A stretch of DNA of 64,000 nucleotides from JAVBMU01 sp031552185 (GTDB taxonomy: Bacteria > Actinomycetota > Actinomycetes > Actinomycetales > Cellulomonadaceae): positions 12,170 to 76,169 of the forward strand of contig JAVBMU010000032.1 of assembly GCA_031552185.1 (NCBI GenBank). The letters are read 5' to 3'. The notes under the pieces were generated by a model. The model searched no databases and was not told where the DNA came from. It was given only the letters and a program-made list of their open reading frames with translations. The position numbers and the translations under genes are program-made. The first letter of the stretch is position 1. The number at the start of each line of letters is the position of its first letter. Shown here one piece after another: positions 50,640 through 59,512 of the stretch.

Positions 50640-51818
50640 GTGAGCGTCCAGGGACCAGACGAGTCGGCGAGGCGTCGGCGCGCGGCCGACCCGGCCGACC
50701 CGGCCGACGCGGCCGACCCGGCCGACCCGGCCGACCCGGCCCACAGGTGCCCGAGGCGCCTCGGGCACACTGATCAACTCAGTTCGTTGCTGGTGCGCCT
50801 CGGCGCCGGCCGCCGGGCGTTACCGGCCGGGCCGCCTGCTGGTCGATACCCCACCGCGCCCGATCCGGCTGTTGCGCGCCCACCGGCGATCCCCGGCTGG
50901 GAGCGTGCCCGCGTGCTGGCGACGCGTGCCGGTCACCGCGAGCCCGTGCTGGAGCGGTTGGCCGCCGCCGCCGCTCGGCGACCGGACGTCGCCGCGCGCG
51001 CGTTCGCCCCGCTCGCCCCGCTCGCCCCGGACGTTGCCGCGCGCCCGCTCACACCACTCGTCCCCGCCGTCGCGCCGGTCATGCTGGGGGACGGGCGCGC
51101 GGTCCAGGTCGACGGGACCACCTGCGGCTCGGCGGTGTTGTCGATGCTCGCAATGGCCGGTGACCCGGTGCTCGCGTGGTGGGTGTGGACGGGCGTCGAT
51201 CCGGTCCCGCCGGCCGGCGGGCGACCCGGCCGTCCGGCGGCCGCGCATGCGGATGACCGGCACGGCGCCGTCGGCCGGTTCGACCTGCTGCAGCGAGCCG
51301 CCAAGGCGGCGACCAACCGGTCCGGGCTCGGCCCGCTACCGTGGCCTGCCGCGTTCGGGACGCCCCCGTGGGGCGCCGCGCGGGTCGCCCGGTTCGCCGG
51401 CTACGGCCACCGGGTGGTGGACGACCGATCCGAGGCCGGCGCCCGGGTGGTGCGGGCCGCGCTGCTCGCGGCGTCCCGAGGGGTGCCGGTCCCGCTTTTC
51501 GCGGGCGGCGACCTGCGGACCGGCTGGTCCGACGCCGTCCCCCGGCACGTCGTCCTGCTCGCGGCCGCCGCGGGCGAGTGATGCTGGATCTACGAGCCGT
51601 CGTCGGGCACGGTGCACCGGGTTCCGGCCGCTGGGCTGCCGGCCGCGGAGTCCGACGACGCCGTCCGGGCCGCGCTCGGCGGGTGGCGGCACGTCTGCTG
51701 GGCGCTCCTTCCGGTCGGCCGGATCAGCCGGCCGGCCCGCCCGGTCCCCGACCAGGCGAGCACCGCCCCCCACCGAACGAGCACCGCCCCCCACCGAACG
51801 AGCGCCGCCCCCGACTGA
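50640..51818 (+). pseudogene. Papain-like (C39-type fold) protein gene interrupted by an in-frame TGA
   Basis: The frame from GTG 50640 reads an Asp-Pro-Ala-repeat N-terminus, then VQVDGTTCGSAVLSMLAMAGD (a candidate nucleophile cysteine) and RHVVLLAAAAGE, and stops at TGA 51579. Directly after the stop the same frame continues CWIYEPSSGTVHRVPAAGLP and WRHVCWALLPVG to a second stop at 51816. The part after the stop is the natural continuation of the domain (His strand followed by the strand with Y-E-P-S-S-G). A C-to-T change of a CGA codon would explain it. Translated to the first stop it gives 313 residues lacking the domain end. Read as a nonsense-split gene; read-through cannot be excluded. 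Confidence 0.75.
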
Positions 51819-51841
51819 ACGAGCACCGCCCCCGACTGAAC
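51758..51841. repeat. 21-bp tandem repeat, four units
   Basis: Four units of 21 bp with the shape gagcaccgcc...gaac; units 1-2 are identical and 3-4 differ at a few bases. They begin in the tail of the split papain-like gene, encoding STAPHRT heptapeptides, and extend past its last stop, so the coding part may be a slippage artefact. Confidence 0.85.
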
Positions 51842-51925
51842 TGCCGCCCGAAGATTGTCCCCCGCAAAGGGGGTGCGCCGGCCGGTCGCCCGCGAGACCA
51901 TGGAAGGGACGAAAGGAGCGGGCAA

Positions 51926-52156
51926 ATGAGCACAGTTCCCGGAACCGACGCGTGGCGTGACGCCGGCCTGCTTCAGCCGGAGGAAGGCCCTATCGATTTG
52001 GCCGAGGAAGCCGAGCGCAAGCGAACCGCCGCCGGCCCCGACCGTGATGCGTATCGACCGGACACCGCCCGGGCCGACCTGCGGGGCGAGGCCGACGAGG
52101 CGGACGTCGTCGAGCAGGCCGCGGCCGTGCCCACCGACGAGGAGGAATACGCCTGA
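51926..52156 (+). CDS. Small acidic hypothetical protein upstream of add
   Basis: A 76-residue, strongly acidic protein (WRDAGLLQPEEGPIDLAEEAE at the front, ending PTDEEEYA) with no membrane segment or motif I recognise; probably intrinsically disordered or helical. ATG at 51926 with AAAGGAG upstream is a clear ribosome site. It lies 19 bp before adenosine deaminase on the same strand, so it may be a small partner or leader gene. Function unknown. Confidence 0.75.
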   Translation: MSTVPGTDAWRDAGLLQPEEGPIDLAEEAERKRTAAGPDRDAYRPDTARADLRGEADEADVVEQAAAVPTDEEEYA

Positions 52157-52175
52157 GCCGGCATAGCGTAGGGCC

Positions 52176-53276
52176 ATGACGAGCCTGCGCGAGAACCCCG
52201 GTCTCATCCGTGAGTTGCCCAAGGTCGTGTTGCACGACCACCTGGACGGGGGCTTGCGGCCCCAGACGATCGTCGAACTCGCCGCCGAGGCGGGCCGCGA
52301 TCTTCCCGTCCACGGGGCCGAGCCGCTGCACGAGTGGTTCCTCGCCGCCGCCAACTCGGGCTCGCTGGTCCGGTACCTGGAGACGTTCGAGCATACGGTC
52401 GCCGTCATGCAGACCGCGGACGCCCTCGCGCGGGTCGCCCGCGAGGCGGTCCTCGATCACGCGGCCGACGGCGTCGTCTACGCCGAACTCCGGTGGGCAC
52501 CCGAGCAGCACGGTCGCCTCGGTCTGAGCACTCAGCAGGCGGTCGACGCCGTGCAGCGCGGGATCGAGGCGGGCATGGCCACCGCGGCCGACGCCGGGCA
52601 CCCGATCCGGGTGGGCCAGCTCGTCACGGCGATGCGGCAGGGCGACCGGTGGCAGGAGATCGCCGAACTCGCCGTCCGGAACCGGGCAAACGGCGTCGTC
52701 GGCTTCGACCTGGCCGGCCCGGAGGACGGCTTCCCGCCGTCGCGGCACCCCGAGATCTGGGCGTACCTCGCCGCGGCCGACTTCCCGGTGACGATCCACG
52801 GCGGCGAGGCCGCCGGCCCCGCCTCCATCGCCGGCGCGGTGCACCTCGGCCAGGCGAGCCGGATCGGGCACGGCGCCCGGCTGATCGAGGACGTCTCGTT
52901 CGATGGCGCCACGGGCACCGCGGCGCTAGGTCACCTCGCGCATTGGGTTCGCGACCATCAGCTGGCGCTCGAGATCTGCCCGGTCTCGAACCTGCACACC
53001 GGCTTGGCTGCGAGCATCGCCGAGCACCCGATCACCCGACTGAAGGAGTTGGACTTCGCGGTCACCGTCAACACCGACAACCGGCTGATGTCGGGGACGA
53101 GCATGACGAACGAGTTCACCCGTCTGGTCCTGGAGGCGGATTGGACGATCGACGACCTCGCCGACGTGACGATGACCGCGGCGTGGAGTTCGTTCATTCA
53201 CCACGACGAGCGACGTTCGCTGGTCGACGACGTGATCCTGCCCCGCTTCCAGGAGATCCAGGGCGCGCTGCTGTAG
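52176..53276 (+). CDS. add: Adenosine deaminase
   Basis: Deaminates adenosine and deoxyadenosine to inosine forms, 366 residues. It shows the zinc and catalytic motifs LPKVVLHDHLDGGLRP (H-x-H), TIHGGEAAGPASI, ARIGHG-like SRIGHGARL, and LEICPVSNLHTG with TVNTDNRLMSGTSM. This is the normal metal-dependent ADA fold and length. ATG at 52176. It fits with the bmp transporter - cdd - deoA operon about 5 kb upstream as the purine side of salvage. Confidence 0.97.
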   Translation: MTSLRENPGLIRELPKVVLHDHLDGGLRPQTIVELAAEAGRDLPVHGAEPLHEWFLAAANSGSLVRYLETFEHTVAVMQTADALARVAREAVLDHAADGVVYAELRWAPEQHGRLGLSTQQAVDAVQRGIEAGMATAADAGHPIRVGQLVTAMRQGDRWQEIAELAVRNRANGVVGFDLAGPEDGFPPSRHPEIWAYLAAADFPVTIHGGEAAGPASIAGAVHLGQASRIGHGARLIEDVSFDGATGTAALGHLAHWVRDHQLALEICPVSNLHTGLAASIAEHPITRLKELDFAVTVNTDNRLMSGTSMTNEFTRLVLEADWTIDDLADVTMTAAWSSFIHHDERRSLVDDVILPRFQEIQGALL

Positions 53277-53481
53277 GGCGGGCATGGGCTGCGGCCCCTC
53301 GATCCCGAGGTGGTCGGGACTTCTTGCCTCCTCGGCCGGCGACTACGATGGCTGGTCAGCGAGTCGCAGCGGACTCGTTGGGACACTGCCCGGCGTGGGG
53401 ATACGGTCCGGCCATTGGCGGCCGGGTCGTGTTCGGCTGTGCCGGGCGAGCCGACCACCGGACTCGGAGGGCCGCAGAGCC

Positions 53482-55953
53482 ATGGCTTTCACTCCTCGAT
53501 TCATTTCGGCAGCTGAACGACGGCCGTTCGTTGATCGCCTCGAACCACTCGAAGAGTTCCGCCGTCGGGTCGCGGCGATCTCCGAGCAGAGCGGGCCGGT
53601 CGTACTCAACCTCAGTGGAATAGGCGGAATCGGCAAGTCGCGGCTCTTGAGCGAGTTCTCGAAATCCTTGCCCGAGTCGATTCCGCAGGCAACGCTCGAC
53701 CTGCAGGCGCCGTCGCTCCGCCAGGTGGACACGGCACTCGGCGGTCTCAGAAAGCAGCTCGCGCGCCATCGAATCAATTTTGCCCGATTCGATATCGCGT
53801 ATTCAGTTTACTGGCAGCGATTCAACCCGCATCTCGAACTCAGCCGGAAAGAACTGCCCTTCATCGAGCAGTCACAGATTCTCAGCGAAATCGCCGACAG
53901 TGCCGTCGGTCTGCCCCTGTTCGCGACCGCATCGAGCCTCGTCCGTCTCGTCTCCCGTGCATTCTCGTCGACGAGGCGATGGGCGACGGTACGCGAGGAC
54001 TCCTACTTGGCCGGCCTCGACGAACTGCCGGCGGAAAACCTCGGCGACGCCCTGTCCTATTTCTTCGCCCACGACATCGACCAGCACGCGCGCGAAACCT
54101 CGCGCGGTTACGTGCTGTTCATCGACACCCACGAGGCGCTGACTTCGACGAATTCGCACCGCGCGGATGCGGATGGGTGGCTTCGGGATCTTGCCCAGCA
54201 GCTCACCGGAGGCGTCTGCGTCATTGCGGGCCGGGAGGCGCTGAGATGGGAGATCGCTGATCCCGCCTGGGCGGAACACCTGACGTCGGTGCCGGTGTCG
54301 GACCTGCCACCGGAGGCCAGCGACGAGCTTCTGCTCGCCTCGGGAGTGGACGTGGTCGAGGTGCGCCGAAAACTCACCGCCTCGTCCAGGGGCCTTCCGT
54401 TCTACCTGCAGCTCGTGGCCGATACCTGGGATGGAAGTGATTCCCGCGTCGCCGGTCCGGCTGCGCCGCAGTCACTTGCCGGACTCCTCGAGAAGCTGCT
54501 TCGCAACGTCGAACGCCAGGAAGTCGATCTGCTTCGCTTGCTGTCCCCGCTTCGTCGGTTTGACCGCCAAGTCGTTTCCGCGGTCGCCGATGAATTCCGG
54601 CTGCCCAACCACGACGGAATCTGGGACTCGCTGACAAACTATTCCTTCGTGCTCCAGGAACCGCACGGTTACCGTTTGCACGACCTCATGCGAGACGCCC
54701 TGAGAGAGCGCATATCGGCCGCCGAGGCTCAGCGAGTGGATATGGCGGCGTTTCGCCTTTGGCGGCGGAGACTCAGCTCCGAGCGAACGGTACCCGCAGC
54801 CGGCGAGGCGCTCTTTCACGGAATCGCGTCGAAGGCTATTCGGCCGGCGGACGTGCACGCTGTCGGCGATCTCCTCGGTGCCGCCGGACTGAGTTCGAGC
54901 CTGATCGATCTCGGCGCGGAGTTCATGGCCACGCCGGGTCTTGACCCGGAGATTTCCGGTGCATTGATTGCGCTCACAGCGCAATCTTTGCTCAACCTGA
55001 CCCGGATCAGCGATCTGTTGGTTCTGCTCGACGCCTGCCCGCGGGTGGATTCGCGGTCGACGACCGAGCGGCTGGACCTTGTTCGTGGGCATGCGTTGCG
55101 GATCACCGGCCGCACCGTCGAGAGTATGGAAATCTTCGGTCGGCTGTGGGAGGGGGCCACGAACTCCACGGTCAGGAGCGCGGCCGGCCTCTGGCTCGGC
55201 GACATCCACATGGTGCAGGGACGGTTCTTGCAGGCGGCCACGATCGCACAGGAGATTGCGGCGGACGCGGACGCAAGTAGGAGCGACCGGGGCAACGCAG
55301 CGCGCCTGATGTGCCTCGCCGACAAGTTTCGCTTCGATTTCCCGTCGGCGCAGGCGAATCTCGAGCGAGCGCGGGCGCTTTTCCACGAGGGCGGGGATTC
55401 GGTCGGCCTCGGCCTCATCGAGGTCAACGAAATCGAAGTACTGGCGTGGCTGCATCCCGAACATGCTCTTGAGCGCCACCGACGAGTCCTCGAGACTTAT
55501 ATTCAGGACGTGCCGGCAGAGATCGGCAAAGCGCATACCGCCGCCGCTCAGGCGAGTCTCCTGTCGGGCGATGCGGTCCGGGCCGAGTCGTTGTGTCGCA
55601 CAGCCGCGGTACACCTGGAGCGGGCGCACTACCGGTCCGGTGCGGCCCGCAACTTGATGACCTGGGGATTGGCGGCCGCCGCCCAAGGTAACGATGCGCA
55701 GGCGATAGAGACTACCCGCCGAGGGCTGTCGGAACTGGACGGCGTCGAGGTGTATCCGACGCTCGCAGTTCTCGCCGCAGCCGTGTTTCGATTGCTCGGC
55801 GTCGAGGACGACGAGGTGCGATCGGCGGGCGAACGAGCGCTGCGCCGGGTCGATGATGGTGGGATCCTTCAGTTCGTGGACAGGTGTGAGGCCGCAGCCA
55901 GGGCTCTTGCGGACGGCGTTGCCTCGTGTCGGACGAATCGGGGGGACTCGTGA
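53482..55953 (+). CDS. STAND-type NTPase with C-terminal helical (TPR-like) repeats
   Basis: An 823-residue ATPase. P-loop LSGIGGIGKSRLL at residues ~44-56 (GxGGxGKS), Walker B-like YVLFIDTHEAL with Asp215, and a sensor-type AGREALRW at ~249, followed by a winged-helix-like region (VLQEPHGYRLHDLMRDALRERI). Residues ~500-823 are helical repeats of TPR type (LWLGDIHMVQGRFLQAA and similar). This is the STAND plan: NTP switch plus repeat sensor, used in signalling and defence. ATG at 53482 is chosen; upstream frame is spacer. GC content is lower than neighbours, so it was probably acquired. The kinase-like gene overlaps its stop. Confidence 0.88.
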   Translation: MAFTPRFISAAERRPFVDRLEPLEEFRRRVAAISEQSGPVVLNLSGIGGIGKSRLLSEFSKSLPESIPQATLDLQAPSLRQVDTALGGLRKQLARHRINFARFDIAYSVYWQRFNPHLELSRKELPFIEQSQILSEIADSAVGLPLFATASSLVRLVSRAFSSTRRWATVREDSYLAGLDELPAENLGDALSYFFAHDIDQHARETSRGYVLFIDTHEALTSTNSHRADADGWLRDLAQQLTGGVCVIAGREALRWEIADPAWAEHLTSVPVSDLPPEASDELLLASGVDVVEVRRKLTASSRGLPFYLQLVADTWDGSDSRVAGPAAPQSLAGLLEKLLRNVERQEVDLLRLLSPLRRFDRQVVSAVADEFRLPNHDGIWDSLTNYSFVLQEPHGYRLHDLMRDALRERISAAEAQRVDMAAFRLWRRRLSSERTVPAAGEALFHGIASKAIRPADVHAVGDLLGAAGLSSSLIDLGAEFMATPGLDPEISGALIALTAQSLLNLTRISDLLVLLDACPRVDSRSTTERLDLVRGHALRITGRTVESMEIFGRLWEGATNSTVRSAAGLWLGDIHMVQGRFLQAATIAQEIAADADASRSDRGNAARLMCLADKFRFDFPSAQANLERARALFHEGGDSVGLGLIEVNEIEVLAWLHPEHALERHRRVLETYIQDVPAEIGKAHTAAAQASLLSGDAVRAESLCRTAAVHLERAHYRSGAARNLMTWGLAAAAQGNDAQAIETTRRGLSELDGVEVYPTLAVLAAAVFRLLGVEDDEVRSAGERALRRVDDGGILQFVDRCEAAARALADGVASCRTNRGDS

Positions 55954-56990
55954 GCGGCATGATCGGACGCGGGCCGGCGCTCGAGATGTACCGTTCGGCT
56001 CTGGCTGCGACGAATCGGTTGGCGGGGTTTTATAACCGCAACTACGTGGTTGACGGGTCGGCGGGGTGCGGGCCGGACGAACGGGCTCTGGTGCGGATCC
56101 CGATGGAGAACGCCGATCAGATGGACCTCCGGCTGTGGCCGGAGCCTGCGGTTCTTGCCGCCCTCGCACCTCTTACGTTGCCGATGCCTCGCGTCCTGCA
56201 CGTCAGCAGCGACCCGCGATTCACTGTGCTGGAGTACGTCGACGGCCCGGTCCTCAACGACGTCAAGCCACCTGGAACCGATGTCGGTGAGTCGGTCGTC
56301 CGCGCCTGCGCCGACCTGCTTGTCCGGCTCGAGGCGGCGGATGCCGAGGTCGCGCCCCCGGTCCCGCTCGGCTGGCCGAGGTCCGGTGAGACCGGCCGCT
56401 TCGCCTCGCGCTTGCTCGCGCTGACGCTGGATCGCGTCGCCGAAGCCTTCGCCGCGCATCCCGCACTGTTTCGAGCTTTCGGCTTCCCCGCGGATCCGCT
56501 TGCGACGATTGCCCGCGCGATGCCGAGAATGCATGCCCGCGATTTTCATCTGATTCACTGCGACATTCACCGGAAGAACATCATCGTGCCGGACCGGACG
56601 GTCGTATTCCTTGATTGGGAGCTTTCTTTGTGGGGTGATCCGGTCTACGATCTCGCCGTCCATCTCCATAAGATGCGTTATTCCGCGACGGAGGACGAAC
56701 TCCTGACTCGCACCTGGGCCGACCGGGTAGCTCCTCGGTTCTCCGCCGCCTGGGAAGCCGATCTCGCCATTTATCGGGCTCATGAGACATTGAAGTCGGC
56801 AATTGTTGACACGGTCCGTCAAATTGCCCGGCTACGAGCGGCGGAACCGGAGAGCGATACCCCCGATTCGTGGCGATACCTCACCGAGAAGATCGGGCGG
56901 GCCGCGGACGTGCTGCTCCTCGATGACGCGCCGGATGCGGATCGGTTGCGCGAGACCGTCATGGCGGAGCTTACGGTGGGGCAGCGATAG
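55950..56990 (+). CDS. APH-fold kinase-like phosphotransferase coupled to the STAND ATPase
   Basis: A 346-residue protein of the aminoglycoside-phosphotransferase/choline-kinase-like fold. The catalytic loop is LIHCDIHRKNIIV (H203-x-D205-x-H-x-x-N210), the metal-site Asp222 lies in VVFLDWELSLWGDP, and the hinge is FTVLEYVDGPVL. The usual lysine strand is ALVRIP, with Arg in place. The fold phosphorylates many small molecules or proteins, so antibiotic resistance should not be inferred. GTG at 55950 overlaps the ATPase stop by 4 bp; GTG 55926 or ATG 55959 are alternatives. Together with the STAND gene it forms a two-gene unit ending convergently 9 bp from an ALDH gene. Confidence 0.86.
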   Translation: MSGMIGRGPALEMYRSALAATNRLAGFYNRNYVVDGSAGCGPDERALVRIPMENADQMDLRLWPEPAVLAALAPLTLPMPRVLHVSSDPRFTVLEYVDGPVLNDVKPPGTDVGESVVRACADLLVRLEAADAEVAPPVPLGWPRSGETGRFASRLLALTLDRVAEAFAAHPALFRAFGFPADPLATIARAMPRMHARDFHLIHCDIHRKNIIVPDRTVVFLDWELSLWGDPVYDLAVHLHKMRYSATEDELLTRTWADRVAPRFSAAWEADLAIYRAHETLKSAIVDTVRQIARLRAAEPESDTPDSWRYLTEKIGRAADVLLLDDAPDADRLRETVMAELTVGQR

Positions 56991-56999
56991 CGTTGCTGG

Positions 57000-57965
57000 T
57001 CAGACCCCCTTGGGATGCCAGACGGTCTTGGTTTCGGTAAAGGCAAGGATGCGGCGCGGGTGCGCCGCCGCCGTCCAGTCCGGCTCGGCCGCGTCCGCGT
57101 CGCCGCCGCCGCCGCTGCCACCGCCGCCGCCACCGCCACCGCCGGCCCCGCCGCCGGCGGCCCCGGCCGGTGGGCGCACCACCCGCTTGACGCTCTCGGC
57201 GGCTTCGGCGGCGAGGTCGCCCCAGCGCACCCCGACGGCGCCCGCGGCGCCGGTCAGGTCGAGCGCGTTGATGTCCCGGTGGGCCGCCAGCGGAGGGGCC
57301 AGTTCGGCGGTCCGCCCGGTCAGCAGGTTGACGGCCCCGCCGGGCACGTCGCTGGTGGCGAGCACCTCGGCGAGTGTGATGGCGGGAATCGGCCGGGCTT
57401 CGCTTGCCACCACGACGGCGGTATTGCCCGTCACCAGCGCGGGCGCCAGCACGCTGACCAGCCCTAACAGCGCCGACGCCTGCGGGGCGAGGATCGCGAC
57501 GACGCCGGTCGGCTCGGGGACGGAGAGGTTGAACCACGGCCCGGCCACCGGGTTGGCGGCCCCGTCGACCTGGGCGATCTTGTCCGTCCAGCCGGCGTAC
57601 CAGACCCAGCGGTCGATGGCGGCGGAGACCAGCGCCTCGGCGGATCGCGCCGAGCCGCCCTCGGCGGCGCGCACCTCGGCGACGAACTGGTCCCGCCGGC
57701 CCTCCAGCAGTTCCGCAACGCGGTAGAGGACCTGGCCCCGGTTGTACGCGGTCTGCCCCGCCCACCGGGGTTGGGCGGCCCGGGCGGCGACGACGGCGTC
57801 GCGCGCGTCCTTGCGCGAGGCGAGTGCCGCATTGGCGAGGAATCGGCCGCGGCGGTCGGTCACTTCGTAGCTGCGGCCCGACTCGGACCGCGGGAACGCG
57901 CCGCCGATGAACAGCTTGTAGGTCTTGCGCACGGACAGGCGCGCCGGGGCGGTGCTGGTCGCCAT
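57000..57965 (-). CDS. Truncated aldehyde dehydrogenase-like protein with poly-Gly insert
   Basis: A 321-residue ALDH-superfamily protein. Residues 1-265 match the cofactor-binding part (KLFIGGAFPRSESG at the front, WFNLSVPEPTGVVAILAPQ, ALVTGNTAVVVASE, GGAVNLLTG). The catalytic region with the active Cys and the Glu of E-L-G-G-K is missing; instead a tract of Gly with few Ser follows (57100-57165), then DWTAAAHPRRILAFTETKTVWHPKGV. Short ALDH partners next to a full ALDH and deoC are known in other actinobacteria, so this may be a structural partner. It shares a stop/start overlap with the full ALDH gene. Confidence 0.85.
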   Translation of the reverse strand: MATSTAPARLSVRKTYKLFIGGAFPRSESGRSYEVTDRRGRFLANAALASRKDARDAVVAARAAQPRWAGQTAYNRGQVLYRVAELLEGRRDQFVAEVRAAEGGSARSAEALVSAAIDRWVWYAGWTDKIAQVDGAANPVAGPWFNLSVPEPTGVVAILAPQASALLGLVSVLAPALVTGNTAVVVASEARPIPAITLAEVLATSDVPGGAVNLLTGRTAELAPPLAAHRDINALDLTGAAGAVGVRWGDLAAEAAESVKRVVRPPAGAAGGGAGGGGGGGGGSGGGGDADAAEPDWTAAAHPRRILAFTETKTVWHPKGV

Positions 57966-59503
57966 CAGAACATGCTCCCCTCGGCGAGGTAGGCGCCGAG
58001 GCCGTGCCTGCCGCCCTCGCGCCCGTAGCCGGATTCCTTGTAGCCGCCGAAGGGGCTGGCCGGGTCGAATTTGTTGAAGGTGTTGGCCCAGATCACGCCC
58101 GCCCGCAGCCGGTCGGCCATCCACAGGATCCGGGATCCCTTCTCGGTCCACACGCCGGCCGAGAGACCGAACGGCGTGGTGTTCGCCTTCAGCACGGCCT
58201 CGTCCGGGGTGCGGAAGGTCAGCACGGACAGCACCGGGCCGAAGATTTCCTCGTTCGCGATCCGGTGCGCGGCCGAGACGTCGGTGAACAGGGTGGGCGG
58301 GAACCAGTAGCCGCGAGGCGGCAGTTCGCAGGCGGGGGACCAGCGGGTGGCGCCCTCGGCGCTGCCGGCGTCGGTGAGTTCGGTGATCCGGGCGAGCTGG
58401 GCGGCGGAGTTGATGGCGCCGACGTCGGTGTTCTTGTCCATCGGGTCGCCGACCCGCAGGGTGCCCAGCCGCGCCTTGAGCCGCGCGACGAAGTCCGCCG
58501 CGATGGACTCCTGGACCAGGAGGCGGGATCCGGCGCAGCACACCTGCCCCTGGTTGAAGTAGATCCCGTTGACGATGCCCTCGATCGCCTGATCGAGCGG
58601 GGCGTCGTCGAACACGATGTTGGCGGCCTTGCCGCCCAGTTCCAGAATGAGGTGCTTGCGGGTGCCCGCGATGGTCCGGGCAATCCGCTTGCCCAGCGGC
58701 GTCGACCCGGTGAAGGCGACCATGTCCACATCCGGGTGGGCGACCATTGCGGAGCCCGGCACGCCCGCCCCGGTGAGGATGTTGACGACGCCGGGCGGCA
58801 GCTCGGCCTGGCGGCAGACGTCGGCGAAGAGCAGCGCGGTCAGTGGTGTTGTTTCGGCCGGCTTGAGCACCACGGTATTCCCGGTGGCCAACGCCGGCGC
58901 CAGCTTCCAGGCGAGCATCAGCAGCGGGAAATTCCAGGGGATGATCTGTGCGACGACGCCGCGCGGCGTCGGGCGCGGTCCGAAGCCGGCGTACTCCAGC
59001 TTGTCGGCCCAGCCGGCGTGATAGAAGAAGTGGGCGGCGGCGGTGGGCACGTCCACGTCCCGGGATTCGCGGATCGGCTTGCCGTTGTCCAACGTCTCGA
59101 GCACGGCGAATTCGCGGGCGCGTTCGGCCAGCAGGCGGGCGATCCGGAACAGGTATTTGGCCCGTTCGGCGCCGGGCATCGGACCCCAGACCCGCGACTG
59201 GGCGCGCCGCGCGGCGGCGACCGCGCGATCGACGTCGGCCTCGGTCGCCGCGGAAACCTCGGCGAGCACCTCCTCCGTAGCCGGGTTCACGGTTTTGAAG
59301 GACCCGCCCTGCGCCGGCGGGGCGAAGACGCCGTCGATGAACAGGCCGTAGGACGAGGCGATATCGACGACGGCGCGTGACTCCGGCGCGGGCGCGTACT
59401 CGAAGGTGGGTGGGGCGGGCGCCGCGCCCGACCGGCGCGGGCCGGGGTGCGCTGCGGTGGCGGGGGGCTGCGTCGGGGCGGTTCCGGCCGGTGGGTTCGG
59501 CAT
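57965..59503 (-). CDS. Aldehyde dehydrogenase (full length)
   Basis: NAD(P)-dependent aldehyde oxidation, 512 residues. It has IPWNFPLLMLAWKLAPAL, the catalytic Glu in LELGGKAANIVF, the nucleophile region FNQGQVCCAGSRL, and EEIFGPVLSVLTF. The Pro/Ala-rich ~45-residue N-terminus is extra. It lies directly downstream of deoC on the same strand (10-bp gap), so the likely substrate is acetaldehyde released by the aldolase from deoxyribose-5-phosphate. This fits with the salvage operon; substrate specificity itself is inferred. Confidence 0.95.
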   Translation of the reverse strand: MPNPPAGTAPTQPPATAAHPGPRRSGAAPAPPTFEYAPAPESRAVVDIASSYGLFIDGVFAPPAQGGSFKTVNPATEEVLAEVSAATEADVDRAVAAARRAQSRVWGPMPGAERAKYLFRIARLLAERAREFAVLETLDNGKPIRESRDVDVPTAAAHFFYHAGWADKLEYAGFGPRPTPRGVVAQIIPWNFPLLMLAWKLAPALATGNTVVLKPAETTPLTALLFADVCRQAELPPGVVNILTGAGVPGSAMVAHPDVDMVAFTGSTPLGKRIARTIAGTRKHLILELGGKAANIVFDDAPLDQAIEGIVNGIYFNQGQVCCAGSRLLVQESIAADFVARLKARLGTLRVGDPMDKNTDVGAINSAAQLARITELTDAGSAEGATRWSPACELPPRGYWFPPTLFTDVSAAHRIANEEIFGPVLSVLTFRTPDEAVLKANTTPFGLSAGVWTEKGSRILWMADRLRAGVIWANTFNKFDPASPFGGYKESGYGREGGRHGLGAYLAEGSMF

Positions 59504-59512
59504 GCGTGGTCC

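Noticed and set aside
51579..51581. Selenocysteine codon
   Set aside because: TGA lies at a non-catalytic strand position and I saw no convincing SECIS-like stem directly after it or any selenocysteine gene in the window; a nonsense change is simpler.
55950..56990. Aminoglycoside resistance kinase
   Set aside because: The fold is shared by many kinases, and the coupling to a STAND ATPase suggests another role.
57000..58541. 513-codon fused ALDH frame
   Set aside because: The first ~190 codons are an out-of-frame reading of the full ALDH gene; the true gene begins at ATG 57965.
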